Shown piece by piece: positions 1 through 11,200 of a stretch of 64,000 nucleotides of DNA (the stretch's first letter is position 1; every line of letters starts with the position of its first letter). The position numbers and the translations under genes were made by a program. Under the pieces are notes generated by a model. It ran no database searches, was not told the DNA's origin, and was given only the letters and a program-made list of their open reading frames with translations. Origin of the DNA: Embiotoca jacksoni (Eukaryota > Chordata > Actinopteri > Embiotocidae); assembly GCA_022577435.1 (NCBI GenBank), contig JAKOON010000006.1, positions 16,336,001-16,400,000 on the forward strand, given 5' to 3'.

Positions 1-720
1 AATCGAAACCCAACACAGAGCATGTCCAGAAACTCTTTTGATTAATTAGAAATTAATATAGAGAGATTATTTTTAGAACAAAGGTATAAAAGCGACTAAG
101 AACTGATATACCGTGCTGTGGTTGGCTTTTAAGTCGTACCCCACTGTAGTAAAATTGGAGCCATGACCCACATTTCAAACAATTTAGCTGTGAGATTAAG
201 TATTGGTGAACTTCAAAGGGAGCGAAGAATGCGTGGCCATGGCGCCTTGAGCGATGTGCACTGGTCCACCTCAAAGTTGGTGGCTAACCAGCTCCCACGT
301 TTCTATGGGAACAGTAAGATAGCAGGCATGGGGGTTATCTTAACCCAAAGGAATAACTTCTTTGCTGTGACAGTGATATCCTTAGCTGATAGTTCTGGTG
401 TATTATCTGGTTTGTGTGATCATTGCCTCTCACTGATCCTCATTTTCAATTTCTACTTCCCTCAGACTCCTTCTCTCGTGCTTCAGCCCGATATCTCATT
501 TGCTTTCCCTCTATCTAATCTCAGTCACTTCCCATCTCCTCTTTGCTTCTCTCCTTCCCCTTCACTCTCTCCATCCCTGTCTCCCTGCCGGGACGACGCC
601 ATCCTGATTTGAGTTTGTTTTCGAGCGGCGGCATTCATTTGCTGAGAAAACAGACAGGATCCAGGCTGATGGAGACGAGAAAAGATCTTGAAATGAGGGG
701 GTGGTTTAACTGCGAGTGCC

Positions 721-721
<1 letters not shown>

Positions 722-770
<49 letters not shown>
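722..770. repeat. (GT)n microsatellite
   Basis: An uninterrupted GT dinucleotide run of about 24 units. It generates several spurious Val/Cys and Thr/His open frames on both strands. Confidence 0.97.
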
Positions 771-771
<1 letters not shown>

Positions 772-2971
772 ACGCATACATGTGTGGGAGAGTGACTAAA
801 ACCAACCAATAGAGATAGCTGTGTGTCATGAAGCTCCAGCATGGTGCTCAGTCAGATCTCGGGATACTGTCACATCCTATCCTCCTCAATACTGGTCTCT
901 GTGCTCCGTGGGCTCGCGAGGTCTACAAGACATCACAGAGATGTAGATATAAATACTACACCAGCCAAGCTACACCTTCTTCTTGTGTCCTGAGGCAACT
1001 ACATCTTCAATCTACAGTCCTCTATTGATCTTAATTGTTTATTAAACAACATTTGCCTGTTGGTTAAAGCAAAAAAAACATCAATAACATTAAAACACCT
1101 CTAAAATGTTTTAAATCTATTTTTTTTTTTATATATATAAAATGTTCATCTCAAGGTATCTATTGGGAAATCAAATAACCAATTTTGTTATTCAGCTTCT
1201 GTTTTCTTTGTAATAATCAATTAAAATGGGTACTTTATCTTGCATTGTACGTACAATAATATAATTAAATTTCTTGTTTTCATTATAAGGCTGGCATTAT
1301 TGTAGATTTCACTATTGTCAAATCCCTGCCTCTCCCTTTTTTTGTTTGTTTACATACCCTGTCTGTGGCACTCGTCTCCAATTCAATTTCCTCCTATGAG
1401 ATCACAACAGGTGTTCTGGTATATATAACATTTCATTTTTTAAAAAGGCTCAGTGATTTCCAAAAAAAGATGGGTATTTTCAGCTACAGTGAATAGACTT
1501 TTTGCTACGTGGCTTTTTATAGGATGGTGCATGGATTTGATTAATAATAAACTCCAGTGCACATGTTTATAACAATGCTGGAAAGAAAAAATATGTCGCC
1601 CAGAGGTTGGCTCCTGTTTTTTGGACTACAATAAAAATATACCTACCTGGACACACTGTTTGTAGGATAAATTAATTGGTTGTTTTGGTCTCTTCAGTAG
1701 ATTTGTTGACAATAATTAGAAGGTATAATACAGCAAAACCCAATCCTTTGATTTCTTATTTTAGCTTTTAACTTGAATTCTTGGTGTTCGTTCTGGCTGT
1801 AAAATTTTTTGCAATCTAAGCCTATTCGAGTGCCGGGTACTGTTTGGAGGCTGCATAGTGCGAGTTGTAGGTTGTGGAAATGTTTTAAATTTAAAGATGA
1901 GTTTATTCTGTATCGCTATGTTCTTAACTTGAGAAACACGAGAGGAATTTTTCCAAGTCAGTTCAGGTCTGTCACTGCAAAAGGACGAGGTTGTCAGTAT
2001 AAAGTCTTGTGCCATTTGCGAATGACAGCCGCTGGGCTGCTTTTTGCGCACACTGTTTGTCTTAGTTAGATTGATTCTGTCATATGTAAAATCGTGTCTG
2101 TAGAGTTTTTTATATGCTTTTGGAATTTAGATTTTTCTCAAAATGTAACAAAGGATTCTGCACTGTGTTAAGGTGCCAAATTAGAACAATAGCAGTCTAT
2201 TAAATGGCCTTCATTGGTTGTCATTCGCTCCCATAATTATGCTTCAACCTGGGCAAACTGCAGCTGCCATGCAACCTCTAGTCCACATAGGGTGCAGGTC
2301 GGGATGATTAGATGGTTCAAACACAGGACCTTTAACCTCTGTGTCTCGTATAAAAACAGAAGTCAGTACTGACTTATTTTAACTTATGTAAGTTAACTTA
2401 TCCAATGTATTTAACTGACATACACATGTGACGTAACATATTTTAACCCAAAACAAGATCTTTTATTAAATGTAACAAAGTAGTTTTGGTGCCCTAAACC
2501 CAACCAAAGAACCATGTCACAAACAACAATATGTTAACCACGTTAATTGTGTTTACCATAACAACAAAGGTCCAGCATGCCTGTCACTGGTACTCTCATG
2601 TATGCCTTTAAGAACGGCCTACGAAGCCGACTACAAGGTGGAGTAGCGCTCTACTGGCCATAGGCTAAAGTCCCGATTGACAACTGATAACTGCTGTTTA
2701 ATGGGGTGCCAGTGCTCCATGCATTTGAGCTACAACATACAAAGTGGACACGTGTTAATTAACTACTTTTAAAGAGACATTGCACATTTATAATGTGTCA
2801 TTCAAGTGTCAGCACACAGAAAATCTGAAACTCACAGGCTATAAACTGTACACATGCTGAAGACAGTTGTCACTCACATCAACACGAAGCTGCCGGGCAC
2901 TGAGACAGAAAAAAACTGCAGCTTCTTTCTGCTGTGAGTGTTGTTCCAACATCACTCACTGTCTGAGACAT

Positions 2972-2973
<2 letters not shown>

Positions 2974-3025
<52 letters not shown>
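2974..3025. repeat. (AC)n microsatellite
   Basis: An uninterrupted AC run of about 26 units in noncoding flank. Short open frames across it are artefacts of the repeat. Confidence 0.97.
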
Positions 3026-3027
<2 letters not shown>

Positions 3028-5754
3028 TACAACATACAGCCAACTCCGCTGAACTGTGTTTTGCATACATTTTGAAAAGCATACACTGCTGCCTCTCACT
3101 GGACATCATTGGAAACTACAGTTTATTTTTAAACGGGTGTGTAATCAAGCTCATTTGATAATTGCACCACTCTCATAAATGTGAGGAGCTTACTGTGACT
3201 TAGAACATACAGTATTTTTTTCTCTGCCAAGTTGAAATATTTCACAATACATTCAGCAAAAAATTCAATTTTAAAGTGAAATGGGAAAATCTATCATCAC
3301 ATTTCTCCTCAAAGTGGTTTCATTTAATTTCATCACGAAGCCCCGCTGGGAAAATGTGTGTCTCTGATGATACCTGCTGACATTAAAGTCTGTTTGAAGC
3401 CTTTCATGTTGCTTGTATTGCTATTTCATATTGTTTTGCATGCGTCTGGTGGATTGTCTTAAAGTAGTGCCACAGTATATTTTTGACTAGTGGTGTTAAG
3501 CATATGGTTAATATAGTGTTTAAATAAAAAGCTACATCCTTCAGTGGTCTTCAAAGGTTTTGGCTTCCACAGATTTAGAGAGTTGGACTTAAACAAGGTC
3601 ATGGGCTCTATTTTTTGGGGTGGGGTATATGGAGACCTGAAAAGCAGTTTACATTTCCATTGTTTTTTTTTTACACATAGAGGGGTTTTAAAAAGCAGAT
3701 ATACCAACATCTTTTGAACTTTCTACTTAATTTTATCATTGTTATGCCAAGATCATAAACAAACAGAATTTAGCTTTACTAGTATATTTGTTTTGCCTTT
3801 CTAACTCATGGAGAAACTCTGGAGCATAAAACAGCTTTTAAAACAATAAAGAGTTTTAAAAATGAATAAATTGAGATTTAGGCATATACAAATTGAGAGA
3901 AAATTTGACCTACTTTTAAGGCCTCTAATATTATCTGGAGGGGCTGCTCTACTTTAACATGGGTATTCAAAAATCCTGGCTCCGTCTGTGAGCTGTTAGC
4001 ACTGTTTTCCCTTCTCAAAGTGTTTCATCTGAATATTATTATGAGACATAAATAAAACATAAAACTATCCAACATTACATAAGACTGAAGCAAAGATTTG
4101 AGAGATAAATATGGCTATGATAAGTCTGTTTTCCAATCTTTCCTGTCTTGTTAATTATCTAATGACCCCTCAAATTCACCTTGCCACCCCTCTGGGTCTG
4201 TATTGTCATTCACATCCTCTTCTATTTACAATTGTTGTACAGTACTTAGATACTTTAATTCATGGCTCATTATAGACATAATACTACTAAATGAATGCTT
4301 TATCATTATAATAAAATGGAGGCATAATGTCCTGAAAAGCAATCTCATGCAACCCACCTGCCCTAGCCACGCACTGAAGCTCCTTTATCTGAGCCATTTA
4401 TTAGAGATCCTCAGATAAATGAACTCTTCCTGCTTCATTTGGAACTCGGGCACCTCAACTCTATCCAGCCATTGATTAGAGACGTGTTCAATAATTCAAA
4501 TAATAACATTGGAAAAGAGCATGCAATTCATCATCAGTCAAGTCATTTTGGTGTTAGGCAATGACCCTTGCAGGCACGCCAGCTAAATCATTCTATGACA
4601 TAATGAATGGGGTCATTTGTAACTGTGTCATGCTGTGATTATCTTTTCTTACAGTGGAGCCTTCTGACCTCTTTGTGATTCGGTGAGAAAAGAGTTTGGC
4701 TCATGATAATCATAAAACTCAATGTGTGCATATGAGGGCGATGATGGGTTAGAAGCTTTACAAAGAGGTTTTACAAACTACTTAAGTTATGTTTGACAGT
4801 GTTCAGAGTTCATGTGAGTACTATTTAAATATACTCTGTGTTGGATGTCACACCCGACTCAGCTATCAAGTTTTCAAATGAAGGTCATCGTGAGGGCGAC
4901 TACATGTGGCCGCGTTGGGAGTTTTGCCAAGTCTAAGAAAATAACCCTGAATATGTCATAGTGATGTCATTGACTCAGGGTTGACTTAAAGCTGCATGAA
5001 TGTGGAGTGTCAGCAGTTTGAAAGATGTGGGCAGGTGGGAGCATTATGGGAAATGTAGTCTTCAGGTATTTTGGCAGTTGACACACTAAAAGTTAGTTTT
5101 GATTCTGATTATGCCGTTTTTAATTAGTATTTTGTGAGTCCCCAGCATAATATAGACCACGTGGGAAACTCCTTATGCCACATAGATTTACTGTATATCT
5201 GTATTGATATTGTATCAGATGACTGTACAGTGTCAAAGGCTCACTTGTACTCATAAGTAAACTGAGTAGGATCAGGTTGCTGTGTATATCCTGCATGTAC
5301 AGGTAGACCATTGCAAATATTTAAGTCCATAGTTGTTTTGGATTCAGTAAGTATGATTTTGACTTTGAGTGTGGAAAGTGTCCAGCTTTTCAGCGATTTT
5401 TGGACCGTTTTTAGCGCACCTTGCAGGTAGTGCACTGCATGTCTCCATATTGGACAGTGTGAATGCACTTTTTCACTCAAAATAGCAAGTGATAATAGGT
5501 GAGTACGCCAACTGGAACCCGGCAATTGCCTTGTCACAAACACAGGTGTGACTAATAACAACGCTCAGGTGTCCCAGTAAGTCATGGCAGTGTGGTAGTC
5601 TAGCACTGTATGAGGGCCCTGAAACTGAAGCAGCTAAATGGAATTCAGACGTCATTTAGAAGTTGATAAAAGTGATTACATATTTCTGTATGCCACAGAC
5701 AATTTATACACATGTTTAATTAACATTAATTAAACAACATCTCATTCAGAGAGG

Positions 5755-7236
5755 AAGTAACTGCTTGTCGCTGCTAACAGGCTACCGCTGACTGGTGAAT
5801 GCGCGGTCGGAGGGCTACTCTCCTCTTGTCCACTGCCCGGCGAATCGGTTGCCCCTTCTGGCTGCCTCCCTTTGCCCAGTTGCAGTTGGGCTAAACTAAA
5901 GTCTGGGTGCCGTCTGCGGGGAGGCGATTTAACCTTCGTCTTGCCCCAACAGGCTGTGTAGCTCCAGGGGGGCTAACCGCTCTAGCCGGGTAAGTGGTGG
6001 GGTGGGGCTAAGTGTGTCCTGCTGGCCGCATCGCAACCGTTTCAGCTGTGTTTTTACCTGTTGTTCTTATCCCTTTATCCGGCCTTTTTAACCTTTTTTA
6101 GAAGGTTTAACCACTTTTTTAACCATGACGCCCGACAGCTCTCCGGCTGGTCAAGGACGCTGCACTTAGCTGATTTTATTCTTACCTTTTAGAAAGGATC
6201 TACTCGGTCACTGTAGGTAATTACTCGTCTTCCACGACACACGTTACCTGTGGTGTACCACAAGGTTCAATTCTAGGTCCAATTTTATTTTCTATCTACA
6301 TGCTTCCACTCGGCCAAATCCTCCAACGACACGATGTATCCTGTCTGCTTATTTAAAACCTGTTGCCAGAAACTTGGGAGTAATGTTTGACTCTCAGTTA
6401 AGCTTTGAAACACAGATCCAAAAAAATGGTCCAGTCCTGCTTCCTTCAATTAAGAACCATCTCCAGAATCAAACCCATACTGTCACACTCTGACCTGGAA
6501 AAAGTAATTCATGCACTCATTTTGTCTCAACTCGACTACTGCAACTCCCTCCTTTCTGGCATAAACCAATAATCTATCTCCCGCCTCCAACTAGTCCAGA
6601 ATGCAGCAGCTAGGCTTCTTACTGGTCTTAACAGACGACATCACATTACTCCAGTTCTGGCCTCTCTCCACCGGCTCCCGGTTGGTTTTAGAATTGATTT
6701 TAAGATTTTGTTGATCACTTTTAAGGCCCGCCTGGGTCTGGCCCCGAACAACATTATTGAAATGTTAGCCCCATATGGGCCAACTCGCAGCCTTAGATCC
6801 TCCGGTTAAGTCGAGACTTAAATCAAAGGGTGACCGTGCTTTTGCCCCTCGACTTTGGAACGACCTACCTGAGGAGATAAGGCTTGCAGAATCAATAACT
6901 TCTTTTAAATTACTTCTTAAAACACATTTTTATAGAAGTGCTTTTAAGTGATGTCGTCCTTTTATGTCCTTTTATGCAGTTCTTTTGTTCCCCTGTTTTT
7001 GTTTGTTTATTTTATTCATTTGTTTGTTTTCTATTCCATTTGCTCGTTTTGGTTATTTGTTTGGTTTTGTTATATTCATTACCTTAATGGTATGGTCTTT
7101 TTTGCTTCCTGTTTTCTTAAATGTTTACCAGTATTGATGTTATGTATGACTATTTCTTTGCTTCTCTGGAGAGCACTTTGTAAACTCTGTTTTTAAAGGT
7201 GCTATATAAATAAAGTTATTATTATTATTAATATTA
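5755..7236 (+). mobile_element. L2-like LINE, internally deleted and dead
   Basis: The 3' half (about 6240-6955) translates, across stop codons and frameshifts, into the C-terminal reverse transcriptase region typical of fish L2/CR1-like LINEs. Visible pieces include CGVPQGSILGP at about 6250, ARNLGVMFD at about 6363, LSQLDYCNSLLSG at about 6525, LQLVQNAAARLLTG at about 6590 and RAFAPRLWNDLP at about 6835. The element ends with GTGCTATATAAATAAAG and an (ATT)n tail at about 7200-7236. The catalytic (F/Y)ADD box that should follow the VPQGS block is missing, because the sequence jumps straight to the NLGVMFD block. A GC-rich segment at 5755-6170, unlike its AT-rich surroundings, could be the element's 5' region, which would make this an internally deleted copy. 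No target-site duplication was identified, so the left boundary is approximate. Confidence 0.8.
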
Positions 7237-7906
7237 TTACTTATTTCATTATTGGCTCGGATGCTTTTCCGACTGAAACATGTCAAAATGACTTCTGTCA
7301 AATGACCTGTGCAGTTGTCAAAGGAAATCAGATACACAAAGTATGAGCAAATGTAAATAACTCATATATCAAACGTACAGTAATAAACAAGATGAGATAG
7401 GAGATGTACTATGGAGTCATTCAAGGGACAAAACTGCAGCTAGAGGTTTAAAATTAACATTCATAGGAAATGCTGAAAAAATTAAAGGCTTATCTTTGCT
7501 GTGGTGTTTGTAAATGTAATGAATATGTAAATGTGTTTATTATTAAGCTCTGTTCTGCACCTCTCAGTTATAAAGACTCAAGATTTCATTACCAGCTAAT
7601 ACCACAAAATATGTATATAACATAATGGAAAAATGAAGTCTCTTAACCATGAAAAATCCTTTTGTTTCTTCTATTCTATTTTTTTCCCTCTAGATTTGCA
7701 GCCATAGACAAAATTAACACAAACGCTACTTTAAAAAGTTATAAAATATTGTGATAAGTTAGATGATTGTATTCTGTGTGTGAATCATGATGAATATTTT
7801 TCTTTCAAAATGAATGTGATGAGAAAATAGGTGTCTGACTCCAGTGCAGTAGTGTTATTTATCACATTTTTCACCCAGTTAATAATAAATACTGTTTCAA
7901 AATGAT
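7237..7906. other. AT-rich spacer between LINE and hairpin
   Basis: No coding or RNA gene is recognised. This is AT-rich noncoding sequence downstream of the CYP4V gene. Confidence 0.5.
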
Positions 7907-8016
7907 TACTTTTTAGAAAAGTACTTCACTCTTACCCTATAAGTGCTATGGTTGTTAAAGCTTCTCATCAACCGTAGCATTTATAGGGTAAGAGTGAAGT
8001 ATTTTTCTAAAAAGTA
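7907..8016. repeat. long near-perfect inverted repeat (hairpin)
   Basis: The left arm 7907-7954 and right arm 7969-8016 (48 bases each) are reverse complements with only three differences. The loop is 14 bases (7955-7968). In RNA transcribed from the plus strand all three differences form G-U or U-G pairs. In minus-strand RNA they would be A-C mismatches. The arms read TACTTTTTAG at the left end and CTAAAAAGTA at the right end. It could be a fold-back or MITE-like element, or a transcribed hairpin. No flanking target-site duplication is obvious. It lies about 270 bases beyond the CYP4V stop codon. Confidence 0.9.
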
Positions 8017-8106
8017 CTGTAATTGTTCAGTTGTTTGTAGCATTTTAAGTTTTCAAATGAAATACTTGTCCACTTTTTGTTTTGTTTCTTGTTGAGACAA
8101 AGAGCT

Positions 8107-8112
8107 TTTAAT
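8107..8112 (-). other. candidate CYP4V polyadenylation signal
   Basis: ATTAAA on the minus strand, 174 bases downstream of the CYP4V stop codon. It is a common variant hexamer at a plausible distance, but such hexamers are frequent in AT-rich DNA. Confidence 0.25.
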
Positions 8113-8285
8113 AGTTTTTTTTAATTGATGATGAGAGTAGTCGAAAATCACAAAATCAGGGTCACGACTCTCCCTATCCTGTACAGGGAAAGCATTAGTG
8201 TTTTTCACCAGTTTTCTGAGGATGTGTTAATAAAACAATGTGCAAATAAAGACCAAACAGGAAGACTGGTAAACTGGATCATGGT

Positions 8286-11200
8286 CTAGTTTGATGAAGT
8301 TAGAGGACTCCTCTTTTCCAGTTTGATCCAGATGCCCTTTTCTGGTCGTAGGATGAGCTCTCCCAAAGGACGAAGCTCTTCGCGTGTCTGACAAGCTTCA
8401 ATGTTGAAGTTACGCAGAATGGACGCCACAACCACCTTTTCCTCCATTAGTGCAAAACGCTGACCTGAAGAACATTAGACCAACAAAAAAAAAAGGCGCA
8501 ATGTAAGATATGATAACAGCTTCATTCAGAAATTAAAGTATCTACAGAGACAGATCCAGTAAACAATAAAGTGAAGCTTTCACCGATGCAGTTGCGGAGT
8601 CCAGCTGAGAAGGGGATGTAGGCGTACGGAGGCCTCCCGACTGAATTCTCTGGCAGAAAACGTTCAGGTCTGAACTCCTCGGGCTTGGGGAAGTACCGCG
8701 GGTCACGGTGAAGAGCGTAGGTGATTATGATTGCATTTGCACCTTTGGGAACTTTGAAACTGTCTACAAGTAAAAACATAACTTAATTAAGAACAAAATG
8801 TGTTTACAATTCCCTAAACCTTTTTCTATTTGGGATCATTATAAATTTCACTCTTTACACTTAAACTAATGGGAATCATTATAGAGGGATGAGAACTGCC
8901 CAAATATCAAAGGACGGATGATTGAATTAAAAGATAAATCTGGGATAGTACAGTTTATTTACATGTGCAATTTTATTTGTACTACAAAAATAAGACCCCA
9001 GTTGGAATAAATCTGAATTATCCTGTTAGTAGTATGATGCTCGGAATTAATCAATTAACTTCTTGTGGCAGTTTATTACCGTGGAAGCTGTGTTCCTCCG
9101 GGACTCCTACGTCAGTGAATTTGACCATTTATTGCCAATGGTTACACAATATTCTGTTTGAGTGAGCTCTTAACCACCACCTGCTGCGGGGACAGCGGAG
9201 CACTTTCTCCAAAAGACTCCTCCAGCTCCGCTGTCACAAGGACAGATACAGGAGATCATTCCTGCCGAGCGCAATAAGACTGTACAATAACTCACTTCTG
9301 GCAAAATCCATCACACAACAATAACACTGTTGTCTGTGTTTCTTGGTTGTTTGTATATAATATATATAGATATATGTATATACTGTATATACTGTGCATT
9401 TTATATTTTATATTTCATATTTTTTACTGCCATTTTACTGCTGTTTTACTGCTATTGTATTGCTTTCTATTATTCTATTATTATCTTATTGCTTCTGTAT
9501 GCTGCTGTAGCGAAAAAATTTCCCCTCGGGGATTAATAAAGTAACTACCTAACCTAACCTAACCTAACCTAATGAATCTGAACTGCAAAGAGAATTCTGC
9601 AAGAGAGCTAATCCCCAAAAACTGCATCAGATAGTGATGTTCACATAAACATCAGCTTACCCAGAAGCTTCAGTGACTTGAGGAGAGTTTGAGGGAGTCG
9701 TGTAGTATTCACATTAGTATTACAGATTAAGAAGAGTAATACAGATAGTTTCCTAAACCACACGACAATATGATCAGATGATATTAGATGCCAGGTATTA
9801 AACATATGATGCATCAATAAACCAATGACACTCATTTGTGGGAAAGCTGAATGACACTGGTACCTTTAAGAAGAGGGTATAGAGTAAGGTTCTCCAACCC
9901 ATAGCTCACTAACTACTAATAGCCCATGACCCAATTCTGAGTAGATGGCAGAAGGTTCGAACAATATGCAGTGCTTCCCACAAATAGACTTACTTGGACG
10001 AGCCACCCAGGTATATTGACGGCTGACCAAGTTTATCTGGCGATTGATTTCAACATTTTTTATTTATTAATTTATTCTAACCTGTCTGAGAGAACAACAC
10101 GCTCACATAAAAGAAGCTTATTCAGCTATGTGAATAAATGTTACTGAACACTCATTTAGTCAAAGTAGCTCTTAGAGGAAACAAGCCTGGAGACCTGTAG
10201 CATAAAGTGTGACCAGATCCTCTTTCAGTGCTTTTTTTCCCCGTTGCCCGGCTACCAGTCAGAATACATTTGCAGTCAGTGGTTAATTTGTACAATTGTT
10301 TTTTCACTAAAACTTCAAATTGCCAGCATCATTTCCTATCAGCTTTAACAAAAGCACTACTTACATTTGAATAACTTGCAATTGTTGATGACTGTTGTGA
10401 CACCAGATTTTAGGTGTTTACTTCCAACATGATCTTTTTCTATACCGAACCATTCACTCTTTTATGACACAAAGTCACTGCACTGTACTTCATGTTGCCA
10501 AATAGTAAAGTTGTTTGATCAGTTTGAAGAAATTTAAGGAAAACTGTGGAACAGACGGCTGCAGCAACACCATGCATTCAAGGTTATGTCTCAAAGAGAA
10601 CTAGATTCTAAATGAAAACAACAGAGAAAGCCTGAGTTCCTTTCTGTTCCCTTCTTGTGAAAAATACTACCACCACCGTGGGGAATTTGTAATCAACAGA
10701 ATGTTTCACTCAGGTGTCATCATTCACTGTGGAAACTCACTGATATAGCAGTCTTCACCGATGCTCCGAGCAAAAAAAGGCACAGAGGGAAAGAGTCGCA
10801 GAGCCTCCTTGATCACACACTCCAGGTATTTGAGCTTCTTCAAGTCATCGGTGTTCATTGGTCGGTCAGACGTGCCTGTGAAAATTAAACAGGAAAGACT
10901 GCCGAAATCTTTTTTTTTTTTTTTATCACAGAATACAAACCCAGTGTAAACATACCCTCAAAGGTGAAATCTCATGTATGTATTGTGCTTAGTCATAAAG
11001 CCATAATCTCAAGGGCCAAGAGTCTTCGGTGCAATCATTTCTTTGTACCTGGTGACTTTTAATCAACAGTTATTAAAAGTACAAATTGATTGCATATCTA
11101 CAGTACATGCAGTATCTGTCGATACCTTACCACACTGTACCAGTAGGTGTGGTAATGTATGTGGAAATAGGTTGGCATTGGAAATAGAGGTGTTGGGAAA

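Larger units (their letters stand above)
1..5740. other. gene-free AT-rich flank
   Basis: No coding region with recognisable protein similarity is seen on either strand. The open frames here are short, or are created by the CA/GT repeats and low-complexity pyrimidine runs (for example the CT-rich stretch at about 470-590). The segment lies downstream of the 3' end of the minus-strand CYP4V gene. In human the corresponding side holds KLKB1 and F11, but nothing like a serine protease exon is visible here. Conserved noncoding elements cannot be excluded by eye. Confidence 0.6.

Noticed and set aside
525..842. Frames of poly-His/Thr or poly-Cys/Val around 720-770, and likewise at 2870-3110, 44780-45125 and 53818-54141
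   Set aside because: They are generated by GT/CA microsatellites.
9541..9575. Interstitial telomere repeat
   Set aside because: The unit is CCTAA rather than CCCTAA, and it forms the 3' tail of a LINE.
9951..9970. tRNA-like B box GGTTCGAACAA
   Set aside because: No matching A box or cloverleaf is found around it, and the final CC of the B box is absent.
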